NCBI GenBank assembly: GCA_038373865.1
Contig: JAXGGA010001126.1
Location: 1-64,000 of the forward strand
Direction of reading: 5' to 3'
Origin: Uloborus plumipes
Lineage: Eukaryota; Arthropoda; Arachnida; Araneae; Uloboridae
Length of the DNA stretch: 64,000 bases
Positions 10,970 to 24,504 of this stretch are shown one piece after another. A program made the translations under genes and the position numbers. The notes under the pieces were generated by a model, which saw only the letters and a program-made list of their open reading frames with translations, was not told the DNA's origin and made no database searches. Position 1 is the stretch's first letter. Every line of letters begins with the position of its first letter.

Positions 10970-12366
10970 GTAAATAAATATCACAATTTGTTGCTGCTTA
11001 TTAATTAAGCAAAGTTCTCTAAAATTCATTAATTACTTAAAAATTGGTAAAAAGGTTCATTTTAAGCCAATATTTTTAGAGACAATGGTATATTGTCTTA
11101 TGCCAAATTTTTGAATTTACAATTTGCAGCATAAGTTGCATAAATATTCTGGAGTTACATACTCTCCACTCCAAGGAAATGAGTTTTTCACAGCTACTCG
11201 TAATGTAGTTTTTAAATAGTTGGGTATTACTTATTTATATTTTATTCATTCTTCCATAACAATAACCGAATAAAAATAGTTTGTTTCTCTTATTAGAAAA
11301 TGATGTAAGTATTCTATTAAGTATCCGATTCACTGCCAAACACGCAAGGTATGGTCAACTGTCGATTACTCGAAGTGCTTGTTTTTGTACGTAGTGAGGA
11401 GGAAAATAATTAACAGTCTAACTTTGACATTTGTTATTTAATTTATAAAGCATTTTTGTCTTGTAATTTGAGTCAGGTCTACCCTTTGTAATAGCGACTG
11501 TAGTACTATAGTTTAACTACTGTAGTATATCAAAGTTTATGAAGTTAATATTTAGATAAATTGATAATATTGGGTATGCAGATGAAACAAAAGTACAAAT
11601 ATTTGCTACAAACTTCATTCACACTTGCACTTAACTGAAGCTTTCACAAATATACATGAGCACAACTTTCATGCAAAAAACAGGTAAATTACTGGACTAA
11701 CTTCAAGATATTCTATAAGTTAAATCATCTTAAAGACAAAGCTGATAAGCTAGCTGAAGCTTTTGTATTTTTCAAATATGTTTATTTAAAATAATTTAAT
11801 TTCTCTTAGATAGTGATTACCACATGTGTGTTTACACTTTAATATGCCTAAAACACATGTGCTCTGAAGAAGGAAGAGACCAGACCAGAAAAAGTGCCAG
11901 TGAGTGAGATGGAAATGATTTGCTTGAGGACTGACAGGAAGGGAAATGTGTAGATTTTGTCCAGGCATGAATGTAGCAGATACTTTGTCAACCTCATGGG
12001 TAGGTGGGATTCCAAGAATGTACGTTAATTTTGGAGTTCTAATCAGAATGAATGAGAAATAGTGAAGGTACTCGATGGTCTGTTATAAAAGTTTAGTGCT
12101 TTTGATAGTGAGGACAAATTTGTTTCTTTAGATTCTCTCTGTAAGTATGTGAGAGAAATAATATAAATAAATCTGACTTGGGAGGAAAATACTTCTAATT
12201 CTCTCCCCCTGACCCCCTTTACCCCCAGGTCTTGGATAAAAAATGATATCACTTTTTTCCACAATAATAATAAAGACTTTTATTTCAAAATTTAAATTAA
12301 GTAAATTAAAACTCAATGGTCTTCATGCAGTCTAGATACCAAAACTATATTTATTGTTTTGTATTA

Positions 12367-12837
12367 CAGTCGAACTCGCTTATAACAAGCACGAAGGGAG
12401 CGTAACATGTTGGTCGTTAAATCCGAGTGCTCGTAGTAAACGGGTCCTTACGGCCGGCATGCAACCAGAAGGTGTGGGTGCTTAGGAGGTCAAATAATTG
12501 AGTTCATTTATAATTTAACTAATACTTACTTTAATTACATAAATTAATTTAATTTTATACTGTTCTTTATTTAACGATACTGGAATGCTGGTGGAATTTT
12601 TCAGACAAAAGTATTGAACAGCAGGGGGGAGAAAAAGAAGATAAGACAGGAATAAGACTAGAAACATGAGAAAAAAAGACTGCGAGACAGAAGAAATTGT
12701 TTGTTAAAACTGGGTCTTGCTCGTTAGAAATGAATTCTGTTCTGTAGACTTAACATTGATCCAACCAAATATTCTCATTTCCCTCGTTAAATCCGAGTTC
12801 TCATTATATCCGAGCTCGTTATAAACTAGTTCGACTG
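12367..12837. mobile_element. TA-flanked MITE with CAGTCGAACTCG ends
   Basis: This 471-bp element starts CAGTCGAACTCGCTTATAAC, and the reversed right end is CAGTCGAACTAGTTTATAAC. It is flanked by TA at 12365-12366 and 12838-12839. Inner CGTTAAATCCGAG-type blocks recur inverted. TA target duplication and CAGT ends suggest a pogo/Tigger-type non-autonomous element. No coding region is visible. Confidence 0.8.
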
Positions 12838-13829
12838 TATATATCCCTTACTTTTTGTTGAAAGATTTTTTTTCCCTGAATTGTTCATTGAAGAAAAATT
12901 TATGTAGTCCACTGTAGAGAAATTTGAGGCATTTACTAAAGGAAATAGATATAGCTTGTTTCACTTTCTTGGTATTAAGATGAACTTAGGAAATACATTT
13001 GCAAAAACGTATACATAGATGTAAAAATTTATTTTTAAAAGGTTGCTTTTGATTCCAAAATAATAAGTTCTGCCATTCAGGTTAATTTAAAGCCACTTCA
13101 AATTTTGTAGTTTATTTTTTATAAAGCTACCAGACATAGTGCTGCACTCTCCTGGCAAGTTTATGAAATAAGTTTCCTGCTCTTTATTTTAGGAGAAAAA
13201 GGTGGCAATACTGTACAAAGCTGACTGCATTGTCTAATAATTCTGAAGCTATTGTTTTGGCGCAGTTGTTAAAATCACTATTTATACATTGAAATATTCT
13301 ATCTAATATTATAAATCATAGAAATCTTGTGACGTTGTAATGTACAAAACGGGAGTTTTAAACGTTTAAAAATTCAATTTTTCTGCTTTAAAGTTGCACT
13401 ACTTTTTATGAAAAGTAGTTTATTCTACGTCTCATTAATTCATTTTAGAGGGGTTAAATAATTATCCTGACTTAATTTTTAATAATCATATAATAATTAA
13501 GCAGTGTTTTTCCTTTTTATATCAGCAAGTACAGTAACATTGTTAAATACGAGTGGGGTAGCTTAAAATTGAAAAATTATGGCTCAAAGTGACCCTGAAT
13601 GACTACGGAAAGAGAGAATGTGATCGTGTTAGTGTATTGACTGTATAGATATAAAAAAAGAGAGTAAGGGCAATAGTTTATAAATTGGTGATACTTAACT
13701 GAACAGATAAGTGTGTTTGTAGTTAGTATATCTAAGAACTTGTAACTTAAAGCTGTGTCTGAAGTAAGCACTACCGTAAAATAATTTCATTGATGAAGCA
13801 GAAGGTGAAAAGTAGCTATGAATTCAGGT

Positions 13830-14583
13830 GCAAGAATTACATGGAATAAAGTAGAAGAGTGGAAAAGGTCACATCCTTAAGACACGATTTTATGTAGTTG
13901 GTTTTGGCTGCTGTTGACTTTGGATGGTAATACTGGGTAAAAGAAAACTTTTGACTCTGCATCTAACCCCTTGCTGTTGCGATTGTCGTACAACACCCCT
14001 TTTTCATCTGCAGTGAGGATGTAGTGCAAGAATGGGTCACTAACTGGGCATTTCTGTAGCGATTTGCATGACGCCAGGCGCTATAGATGTTGCTCTTCCT
14101 TTAGTTGATATGGTACCGACGTTTCGAGTCTTTTACCATGTCCAGTGCCGACAAATGTCTGAAGACTCTATAGTGCTACAGAGGGTTTGCCATCCCAGTT
14201 TTTGTACCTTTTTACGTTTTTTGGGTTTCAACTTTTTGCCGTAAACGTTAAAACCACCACATAGGATGACGGGCTCTAGGTTAATGTTCAATTTCCAAAT
14301 TGCTGCTACGAAACTTGGTAAGTATTCTACTTTCCGTCTACTTATCATGCCGATACTCCTTGCTTTGTTGACGTTGAGCATTGTTGCGCCCATCAAATGG
14401 CGAAAACTGAATTCATGCAAATTCACAAGTTATTTGTCCTGTTGCTCCATGACATCTTTAAATGTTCGCAGTGAGCTGAATTCCAATTATATAGTGGATG
14501 GTCTATCCCACTTCACATTGTTGGGGTGTTTGTTAATGTATCACTTCTGCTCCGATCGGAACGATCTGTTGAATGTCCTGTAG
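13830..14583 (-). pseudogene. Decayed mariner transposase
   Basis: Read on the - strand, short blocks match mariner transposases. GKRLETSVPYQLKEEQ, near 14140, corresponds to the family's KLDKWVPHELTE region. HYILTADEKGVLYDN, near 14010, corresponds to the catalytic TGDEKWVLYDN. Frameshifts and stops interrupt the rest, and the C-terminal catalytic region is not recognisable. Terminal repeats were not found. It lies in an intron of the WD40 gene in antisense orientation. Confidence 0.6.
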
Positions 14584-15026
14584 GCAATTCCATGGTGTTG
14601 GACATAAAAAATGAAGATAAATTTCTTAGTTTTAATTCCCTTTACCAAACATAAACTATTTTAAAATGATTAAATTGGTATAAAATATTTTCTGCATCAT
14701 ACAGAATAAAAAATCATGTAAACTGTCAAAACTGGGTTCTTAAGGTAGAAATTAAAGTAATTTTATAGGTTGTCGGACATAAACACAAATAGTAAAATTG
14801 ATTCCTCAGTTAGAGAGAAAGTTGTTAAAAGTCTGCGAATTAGCTTAAGTTTGAATTTTAAAACCAACTACATTCAAAAGTATACTCCCAAGTAAAGCAT
14901 ATTTCACAGTTTTTAAATTACTTTATTAAGAGTAAAGTTAATTTAAAAATACTTTTACCTTGTTGTTGAATGAAAGCTGTTCAAATTGGATTTAAAATGC
15001 TTGTGTTAAGGACTCTACATTTGTTA

Positions 15027-15110
15027 GAAGCAGGGCTGTGGGGTCGGAGGAAAAATGGCCGACTCCGGGATTTTAAAACTTACGACTCCGACTCCTCCTG
15101 TGTTTTTTTA
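15027..15110. repeat. GACTCC-type dispersed repeat fragment
   Basis: Short stretches such as GGCTGTGGGGTCGGAGG, GGCCGACTCCGGGATTTT and ACGACTCCGACTCCTCC form a degenerate GACTCC array. A similar array is at 25551-25620. It is probably a fragment of a dispersed repeat; no boundaries are visible. Confidence 0.5.
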
Positions 15111-16879
15111 ATTATTTGTTTTTACCATTATGTGAAGGGGAAACAGAAAATGAAATATTAAGTCCATTTATGAAAGTTTCATTATTATTCATGGCAGAAG
15201 TCAGAACATTAAGGGGGTCTGTGGAGGGCAAGCAAGTTCAGCTCAATACGAGGTCATGGGAGGTCATTGTGACCTATCAAGAAGTTCCGATTTTCCCATG
15301 AATTCTCGAAGTTAATTTCACCCCTATTTACCTCAGTTATCGCAGGTCACTGTGACTTCCTAAAAAATTCATTTGTTGGTTTGGTTTCCAAAGAATTTTG
15401 ACTCCCTTCAAAACTAATCCTTTTCTTGTTAAATCCTTGTTTTATTCTTCAGACTTTATTTGAACACATTGCACATTTAATGCAACTATTTTTATTCAGT
15501 TGTTTTTGAAGTTACAGTTCCTGTTTTTTTCACGTTATCACGTTTTATACTTATTCTACTTTAATTGCAACGCAAATGCGATTTTCAAAAACACGTCCGT
15601 CATTTTAAAGTTCTGCAGGAGGGGGGTCAAAGTGTATGCATTGAATGCACATTTTATTAAAGAAACAACAAAAAGTATGCATGAAAATAGCACCGTCGAA
15701 AAGAAACCAATTTTGATAGAAGAAAATCTGTTCTTTCTGATGGTCCTTAAGAAACGAAGATTGAAAATGACTAACTTCAGCTACAGCGCATTTAAAAACG
15801 CGTATTTTTCACGTGAAGGATTTTAATAGCCACTATGGATGACAATATCTTTTACAAAATCAATATTTAGCTCTGTAACTGTATCCTGTTGAAAACAAGT
15901 ACTTTAACAATAGGATTATGAAGTACAAGCTTTGGCATTAATTTGCTTAGATTGTCATCCTAAAATCTGAGAAGATGAATCTCCACCGCGCTTTCTCAAC
16001 AGTTTGCATGCATGCTACACAAACGCTAATAAGCTCAAATTCACAAAAATGCTATACCGTATTAGCAACTAAGTGCACTTTAATCAGTGGCGTAGCTATC
16101 AAGGGGCGGTAATTCCTGCTGACAACTCCCCCCCTCCAACACACACACACACACCACAAACGGAAATATTCACCACCAACCGCAAAAAAAAAAAAAAAAA
16201 AATAATAATAATAAATAAATAAATAAAATACAATAAAATAAAGAAAAAAGAAAAAAAATGTTTTTGTAAAAAATGAAATCCATAGCAACTTATTTTTTTA
16301 CGTCATAACGAAAATGTAAGTTTATTTCAGGTGTAAAAGCAGTGGCGTGTAATGAAATTCTACGCAAGTGAAATTTGCCATCAATGACAAATACATGAAA
16401 GCTTTCTTGAAAAACTAGCATTAACCGCATATTTGTGCTTGGGAAAAAAGCCTTTAAGTCGGGGGTCCGGGGTAATTTTTTGAAACATATTTCTATAAAA
16501 TTCTGCAATCTAAGGCCTTTTAAGGGCAATTTGGACAAAAAATACCCAGAAAAAATAGGCAAAGATTTTTAAAGAGTTATATTTTATTTTCAAGAAAAGA
16601 TAAATAAATCTTTTGGGTTAATAAATTGCTGACATGAATCGACAGAGGGAGAGTAAAGCAGGAAAAAAGATAACGCATTATCACTTGCTGACACCGACTT
16701 TCGGTATAGCTTTTGATCATCTCCTGATCCACTGACAAATATGTTAAAACTAGCTGGCTCGGTGAACTCTATTCCGCCTTAATGCAATAAATGAGCAAAT
16801 TTTTGAATTTATTAAGTTTTTTTTTTAACAAAATAATACAAAAAAAAAAACAAAAAAAAAAAAGTACCTACATTAATCA

Positions 16880-17640
16880 TTCATTATTGTTTCTGTATTT
16901 TAGTACATAGGTTTGCTCTTCACTTAAGTACCTTGTGATACACAACATTTTTTGTTTTTTATCAGGCGCAAAAACAAACAACGCAGATGGTCTTCCGACC
17001 CGTGAACATGCTACATATAATGACATGGAAAAACAATGATGTTCTAGATTCAAAAAACAAACTTTTAAGGATTGTGATTAGTTGATGGTCATGCCAAATG
17101 CAAGACGGATCGGAAATTGCAGTCTTTTAAATTCAAACGGCATATCGGTTGGGATCATCGGGATCCTCAGAATGAGAACTTCCTCACCTTTGAATTTTCC
17201 TTTCAGTAAAGTCGTAATTACATTGTTCATCAATTTTCTAACCACCAAACGCGTACCGTTGCAGTTTTGGTTGGTTTATGTTTCGAAGCATGATTGCTAG
17301 CTCATTTCATTTCACACTCCAGGGTCCCCCGTACCTACCACAGCTTCGTGGTTTAACCGGATAGGGCCCTGAAGATTGCTCTGTTCTTAATTTTGAACTA
17401 GAACCTAGGTCGAGCAAACCTAGGCCAGCACCCCAGAGGTATCGTTTCACTTGGAGGACTTTGTGACCACGACATTTTTAACGCTTCCCAGGAACCATTA
17501 ATCAAGACGTGGATCTTTGATCGGCTGGATTGAACCCGGGTCCCTCCGGACACGAGTCCGATGCCTTACCGATCGGGCCACCACGGCCCTAGCATGATTG
17601 CTACGGAGCCAACCTTTAGGCGTAAATTGTGCGATGGTAA
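16880..17640 (-). pseudogene. Helitron Pif1-like helicase, C-terminal fragment
   Basis: On the - strand, pieces read LRLKVGSVAIMLRNINQPK, then after a frameshift NGTRLVVRKLMNNVITTLL, KGEEVLILRIPMIPTDMPF, FKRLQFPIRLAFGMTIN and LYVACSRVGRPSALFVFAPD. These match the last helicase motifs of Helitron Rep/helicase proteins. A stop replaces the usual residue after AFGMTIN. The SINE insertion with its duplication splits the reading frame just after the SVAIM block. Everything N-terminal, including Rep, is missing, so the element depended on other copies to move. Confidence 0.82.
17300..17590 (-). mobile_element. tRNA-derived SINE with perfect 13-bp target duplication
   Basis: Read on the - strand from 17590, the sequence starts AGGGCCGTGGTGGCCCGATC. 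It has an A-box-like TGGCCCGATCGG and a B-box-like GGGTTCAATCC at tRNA-like spacing, and ends in a short GAAAT-type tail near 17300. AGCATGATTGCTA flanks it exactly on both sides (17287-17299 and 17591-17603), which proves insertion. It lies inside the Helitron helicase and so is younger than that element. Pol III transcription is the expected mode for the class; the sequence only shows the boxes. Confidence 0.88.
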
Positions 17641-18519
17641 TCCAGGCATCACAAAAAAGTCAAATAAGACTTAATACACCGGTAACTCACAACCTATTTT
17701 ACTGCGCTCCAGAAGCTGTCAGAACATGTGCTTTATGTCGCTCGGCGACAGAGGCTCAAAAAAGGCTTAGTTAAAAAATATTTTTTTCGGACTGCTTATC
17801 AACTGACTGCTACATCCATAAATCCATCAAACAAACTTTTGTATATATAATAGTAGTAAGAAGAACAACCTCTTTAACTGCAGTCCAGGAGCTATCCCAC
17901 CAAACTCTTAAGTGACAATCGTTTCTGACAGCTTATCACATATAAATTTCAAGGGAAGTAACGCGTTTGTTTATAATTTACTTCACAAAAAAGTCAAATA
18001 ACACTCAACGCACCGCTAACTTACAACCTGTTTACTGCTCTCCGGAAGCTGCCAGAATGTGTGCTTTATGTCGCTCAGCCATGGAGGTGTCAAAAAAGGC
18101 TTAGTAAAAAATGCTTAGTCAATAAGACATTTTTTCGATTTATGTAACTGACACACATAAATTATAGCCTATGTCCGTCTCCTGGCTCTAAGTTACATAC
18201 CCACCAATTTTTAGCCATATTGGTACAGACATTCTTGAGTTATAAATAGTGTAACTAACACGACTTTCTTTTATATATATAGATATAAAATAGTTAATTG
18301 TAAAAAAAGGCAATAAATTCTTTCATAGAAATGGTGCACAAATTCAGAAATCTGGTGACGAGAGTGTAACATCCTATCTTTTAGGTCAATTTCAAGTTTG
18401 CACTTAATCAGAAGTAAAATTAATTGAAGCTTTGCAAGGAATTCAAAATTGAACTAGTTATGTGTATACATACAATTCATAACCGAACTAGTGATTTTTT
18501 TTACAAACTGTTAATATCA

Positions 18520-18958
18520 CTTGGGAGACACCCCCAGCAGGGTTTCACTTATGGGGTGTCCACATGAACTACCTCTCCACTTCCCCAAAGTGATGCTACA
18601 GACTTCGATTAATTATGCATAATTTAAACTATTAGGTGGAATTTCAGAAACAATACATGTATATTATTCAATATTACTAAATATATTTTGAGAATCACCC
18701 TCCAAAAGGTATCAAGCAGTACAAACGACCCCCCCCCCCCTCAGAGAGTGGGGTACATAGATTATACGAAACTGGAAAAAATTGGCGGACATTTTAAAAA
18801 TTAAATATTGGTATTTTTCAGAAGCTCTATGATACATTTTGGGTGTCACCCCCGGCAACAACGTCCTCCCTCCCTCTCCCAAGCGATGCTACAAGATTTG
18901 ATAGATTATATACAACTTTAAATATTGTGCGAAATTTTAGAAAAACAATACTTATATT
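18520..18958. repeat. Old GGTGTCACCC-type repeat, left part
   Basis: Two diverged units about 300 bases apart share a C-rich block (ACACCCCC or TCACCCCC), a GATGCTACA block and a following A/T-rich segment with AACAATAC. Similar units resume at 24766-25330, after the 5.8 kb insertion. A C10 run occurs at about 18729. Confidence 0.55.
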
Positions 18959-19042
18959 CAGCCGCGGATGGAGCACCCCGCACCGGCCCGGGCATTTATC
19001 ACAGACCGGCCCCTGATATATATTTTTATAATTTTTATATAT

Positions 19043-19048
<6 letters not shown>

Positions 19049-19127
<79 letters not shown>
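19049..19127. repeat. AT/AC dinucleotide microsatellite
   Basis: A (TA)n run, then (CA)n of about 15 units, then (TA)n again. It abuts the inverted repeat of the reverse-transcriptase element. Confidence 0.9.
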
Positions 19128-19128
<1 letters not shown>

Positions 19129-20295
19129 TAGGTGTTTATATATGAAGTCCGCCCTCGGGCGTGCACGAAGTCAGTGTAAATAACAACAATTAGAAAATAT
19201 TTGAAAAACGTCTAGAAAAAGTTTTGAAAAAACGTTATGGATTCAAAATGCAGTACGACAATTCTGGGCAAGTTACTGCTTCGTCTACAGAGAGCGGGAG
19301 CAGTTGGTGAAAATAATAATTTGCAGGTTTCTGAAGAGGTCAGCTGCACACGAGTTAGCATATCGAGAAAGGATGTTAAGTTTTGAGAAGTCCAAAAGGA
19401 CGAAAAAATGAAAGACTACTGCCAACTCATGAATACAACAAAACCCCCCGCTCTGACCTGCAAATAAAAGAAAGACAGATCACTTACCCAGTAATAGAAA
19501 AAAGAAGCAACACCATTATTCATATTCCTCTTACTCGATCCTTTTCCGTACCAAGTCGATGCGGTTCGCAGAGCTCGCTTCCATGCAACACCTCCCGCAA
19601 ATCGGGTTTAAGTACAGCATATCATTAGAGTTGAAAGGAAACCGTGGCCAAAACGTAGTTGTTTGGGTGAAAAAATTATCGATTCTGCCGAAAAGATTTA
19701 TTAAACAAATTAAGGTAGTAAAAAATAAACTCTGCAGGATAGTTGTTTTGGTAATTTAGACCAGCAATGAATTTGTAAACCTGTTTGTTAAAATGTTTCT
19801 TATCGATACAGATCTTGAAAAATCTGCAGAGTTGGCCGATTATGATATTTATAAAAAAATTTTTATGTAAATTACTAAACCAATGAGGCATGCACTTTGC
19901 ATGAAAGTTGAAATGTTCTTTTTTATCGTAAAGATCTGTTGAAAGTTTAGAATCTCTAATTTTAAAGAAAATATCTAAAAAGTTCGCAGAATCAATTTCC
20001 TCATTGGCCTTGTTTAGTTGTAGTGTTTGTGGGTAAACTAGTTTAAATTCTTCTTCCATATTTTTATTAAAGACGAGGATATCGTCGATATACCTGAAGA
20101 TGCTGATCCTCTTATTATATTTAACAGTATAGTTAAATTCATAGTAAAAAAGATATAAGTTTGCAGCTGTGCTGGAGTAATTTGTACCCATGCCAATTCC
20201 ATGTATTTGTTTAAAAGTGAAATTTTTCTAATTGTTGTTATTTACACTGACTTCGTGCGCGCCCGAGGGCGGACTTCATATATAAACACCTAATA
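19128..20295 (-). mobile_element. Retroelement fragment between 67-bp inverted repeats
   Basis: An inverted repeat of about 67 bp flanks this block: AGGTGTTTATATATGAAGTC and on through a CCCTCGGGCG and AACAACAATTAG block at 19129-19196, against its complement at 20226-20295 with about one mismatch. Between them lies a reverse-transcriptase fragment on the - strand. The coding frame is cut at the right-hand repeat. The arrangement is reminiscent of Penelope-like elements with inverted terminal repeats, but that assignment is inference. Confidence 0.7.
19676..20191 (-). pseudogene. Reverse transcriptase fragment, YIDD motif
   Basis: A 171-residue open frame, preceded in frame by KNFTFKQIHGIG, begins MGTNYSSTAANLYLFYYE. 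The fingers/palm entry MGTNYS is followed by the catalytic RYIDDIL at residues 33-39 and by downstream blocks LDIFFKIRDSKLSTDLYDKK and HFNFHAKCMPHWFSNLHKN typical of thumb-adjacent regions in this RT group. An in-frame TAG and the terminal inverted repeat cut off the N-terminal RT motifs, and no endonuclease domain can be read. The fragment is uninterrupted but incomplete. Penelope-like is my best guess, with other non-LTR-like groups possible. Confidence 0.75.
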
Positions 20296-20368
20296 TTTAG
20301 AATGCATTTAATGCTCTAGCTGCAATTATACGCTGATTGAATGTAGAACATCTTATTTTCACATTTTA

Positions 20369-21917
<1,549 letters not shown>

Positions 21918-21924
21918 GTATATA

Positions 21925-23343
21925 CACTCCTCGACATTGAAAATGCAACACCAAGAAGGAGTGGTCAGAAATTCGTGCAAATTTTACCGTAGATGCACGT
22001 CACTGAGTTATGCAAATGATATGAAATACGCAGCTCTCCGACGCACGTGAAGTAAGATATAAGAGAATGAAGTTGAAAAGTGGGCTATGTTCATGTTGGT
22101 TTTTCTGCCAGACTAATTATCGGAGAAATTTGGTTTTTGTCTCGAAGGATACGTGTGATAGGAGGAAATGCCACGCCATCCTCAACAAAGACACTCCCAG
22201 CATATAGACGACTTTACAAGGGATATGGTGATCGGACTGAGAAGGGAGGTTGGTCCATACGTCAAATTGCAGCTGATACCCACATGGATGCAAGCACTGT
22301 GCGTCGGCTGTGTCAGAGATGGTTGGAAAGAGGAAATGTAGCCACATTGAGGGGTGCAGGTGCAGCCAGAGTGACGTCAGACCGCTTGGATCGACGGATT
22401 CACCGACAAGCTGTGGCGGACCCGAAAGTCACTTGTACGTCGATTCTGCAGCACGTGCAAGGTACCCTGGATGTTCCTGTGTCGACCAGAACCATTTCCC
22501 GTCGACTGGTTGCACGTGGTCTGCAATCACGGCGCCCGCTAAGAAGACTGCCATTGACCTCACAGCACAGACTCCAACGTTTGGAATGGTGCCGGACCAG
22601 AGCGACGTGGATGGCAGAATGGCAAACCGTAGTGTTCTCAGATGAATCCCGCTTCTGTTTGTCCATCGATAGTCATCGCATACGTGTGTGGCGTCGACGT
22701 GGAGAAAGATCGAATCCGGCAGTAACTGTGGAACGCCCCACAGCGCGACAACGTGGCATAATGGTTTGGGGTACTATTGCATACAATTCCGTATCACCTC
22801 TAGTTCGTATTCGGGGCACTATGACGGCCCAACGATATGTAGATAATGTACTGCGGCCGGTGGCAATCCCCTACCTTCAGGGTCTGCCAAATGCAATTTT
22901 TCAACGGTATAACGCCCGGCCTCACAGTGCTCGAATCAGCCAACATGCTCTACGAGGTGTACAGATGCTTTCCTGGCCACCATACTCTCCTGTCTTGTCA
23001 CCAATCGAACATGTGTGGGACGTGATTGGACGCCGTTTGCAGAAACTGCCACTACCTCGTTTAGAGGACGAACTGTGGCAAATGGTTGAAAGGGAATGGA
23101 GTGCCATCCCTCAGGACACCATCCGCAGGCTTATTGACTCCATGCCTAGACGTGTTTCTTCGCGCATCGCTGTCCGCGGTGGTCCTACTTCTTACTGAGC
23201 CGACGCCGTCCTCGCTCTAAATTTTGCTTATTTATTTTGAAATAAATATCACTTATTGTTCCATGCTGTCTCTGTCTTCTTACCAAATTTCATTAATTTC
23301 TGACCACTCCTTCTTGGTGTTGCATTTTCAATGTCGAGCAGTG
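21925..23343 (+). mobile_element. Near full-length Tc1 element
   Basis: Terminal inverted repeats of about 48 bp start CACTCCTCGACATTG (left) and CACTGCTCGACATTG (right, reversed), flanked by TA at 21923-21924 and 23344-23345. Length 1,419 bp fits the family. One transposase gene fills it. It starts only 8 bases after the foldback element, so both used neighbouring TA sites. Confidence 0.92.
22168..23198 (+). pseudogene. Tc1 transposase, frameshifted and catalytically damaged
   Basis: The ATG at 22168 opens MPRHPQQRHSQHIDDFTRDM, and a single-base frameshift near 22240 moves the frame to the long open stretch from GGWSIRQIAADTHMDASTV to the stop after GGPTSY at 23198. Helix-turn-helix DNA-binding segments fill the N-terminal third. 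The first catalytic Asp is present (VVFSDESRF). The second is replaced: RYNARPHSAR where QDNARPH is expected. The third-block Glu is present in SPIEHVWD, though the preceding PDL is PVL. By my count, 32 residues separate the second and third positions. The protein would be inactive. An alternative in-frame ATG at 22080 yields a garbled N-terminus. Confidence 0.9.
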
Positions 23344-23345
23344 TA

Positions 23346-24504
23346 TATAATGTACATAAAAATGTTCGTAAATTTTAATTCAAAATTATGCTTTCTTTTA
23401 CATTTAAAAATTTCAATAATAAACATGCAAACACACAAACCAAAATTTTTTTTTCTATTTAATATAAAACCACTATGCGTATACAAATTTAAAAAATTTA
23501 CGACAACAAATTTTTAATACGTACAGCTACTCTGATTATACATAAATATAAATAAGTAATTGAACATTCAAATAATGGTACACTACACTATTTACGCATT
23601 CACGTACTGTTTCTCGTAAGAAAAATTGTGACAAAGATCGACTAATGGAACTTGAACACTGATCTCGCTCTTCATAATCATTTATACAAAATCTTTTGAT
23701 GCATAGAAAGTAAATCTATTTTTAACGTACATTTAAAAAGCTTGAAGGAAGACATTTATTTTGAAATTTCTTACACTCAACTGAATAGATACACAGGACT
23801 GAAATAAAGCTATGGTGTTTCGTATATATTTGAGACCTTAACTGGGCAAAATATAATTATGTGAAAATGGAGAGCGTTAGAAATTTAACACTGATCGATC
23901 TTTAAATTTACATTTATGCAGAAATGTATCCCCCCCTCCCCTACTGAAAGTAAATCCGTTTTTAGCATACTTTTTAGAAACTAATAACATGACGATCACA
24001 TCTTTTAAAACAAAGTTTCTGATTTAATTTTTACAACGAAGTAGTTAAAGGAAATTCATAAAGTAAAGAAGATGAACTTTGATACGGATTATTTATTCGT
24101 CAACTAAAAAGGCTGTTTAGTAAGACTAAAGTGAAGACCTAAAGTTTAAACTGCGTCTCAATTGACTTACTTTTTTTATATCTAGCTCGAGTTCATTCAT
24201 ATACAACAATTAAATATAGTGACAACACATTTTAGGTTGTACAAATGTTATAGTTTTATGTGAATTAAATAAGAAGTTCAACAATGTATGCACATTTGTA
24301 AAACATAGAAACGCTCAGCATTGAAAAAAAGGTGCAATATTTAATACACCTTCAAGTGCGTACTGCTTTCTAAAGAAAAAAAAATAGAAAATAGAATTCC
24401 GTGAAAAAGAGGGAAATTTTGAAATTTAACATTGATCGATTTCTAAACTTTTTCTATCTATATAGACAAAATTCAGACAGGCCGCTTGTTGTAACAAAAG
24501 GGGA
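23346..24504. other. AT-rich interior of the 5.8 kb insertion, no gene
   Basis: A/T-rich sequence with weak internal repetition: ATTTAACA(C/T)TGATCGAT occurs near 23884 and 24425, and AAAGTAAATC(T/C) segments occur near 23707 and 23947. No exon or RNA gene is supported. Confidence 0.5.

Larger units (their letters stand above)
16750..18283 (-). mobile_element. Deleted Helitron, complete ends
   Basis: On the - strand the element begins TCTATATATATAAAAGAAAG at 18283 and ends GAGCCAGCTAG at 16750, inserted between A and T, as expected for Helitrons. The TC start, CTAG end and lack of target duplication fit. It keeps only the C-terminal part of the Pif1-type helicase. Its 5' noncoding region contains a diverged direct duplication (about 17660-17845 and 17985-18200, both with TGTGCTTTATGTCGCTC). 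A SINE sits within the helicase. I did not find a clear hairpin just before CTAG. The termini are otherwise convincing. Confidence 0.82.

Noticed and set aside
14266..14583. 105-codon open frame on the + strand
   Set aside because: It is antisense to the mariner relic, whose transposase blocks read on the - strand.
15500..15826. 108-codon open frame on the + strand
   Set aside because: Lys/Phe-rich composition typical of chance frames in A/T-rich DNA; no motif or splice sites supported.
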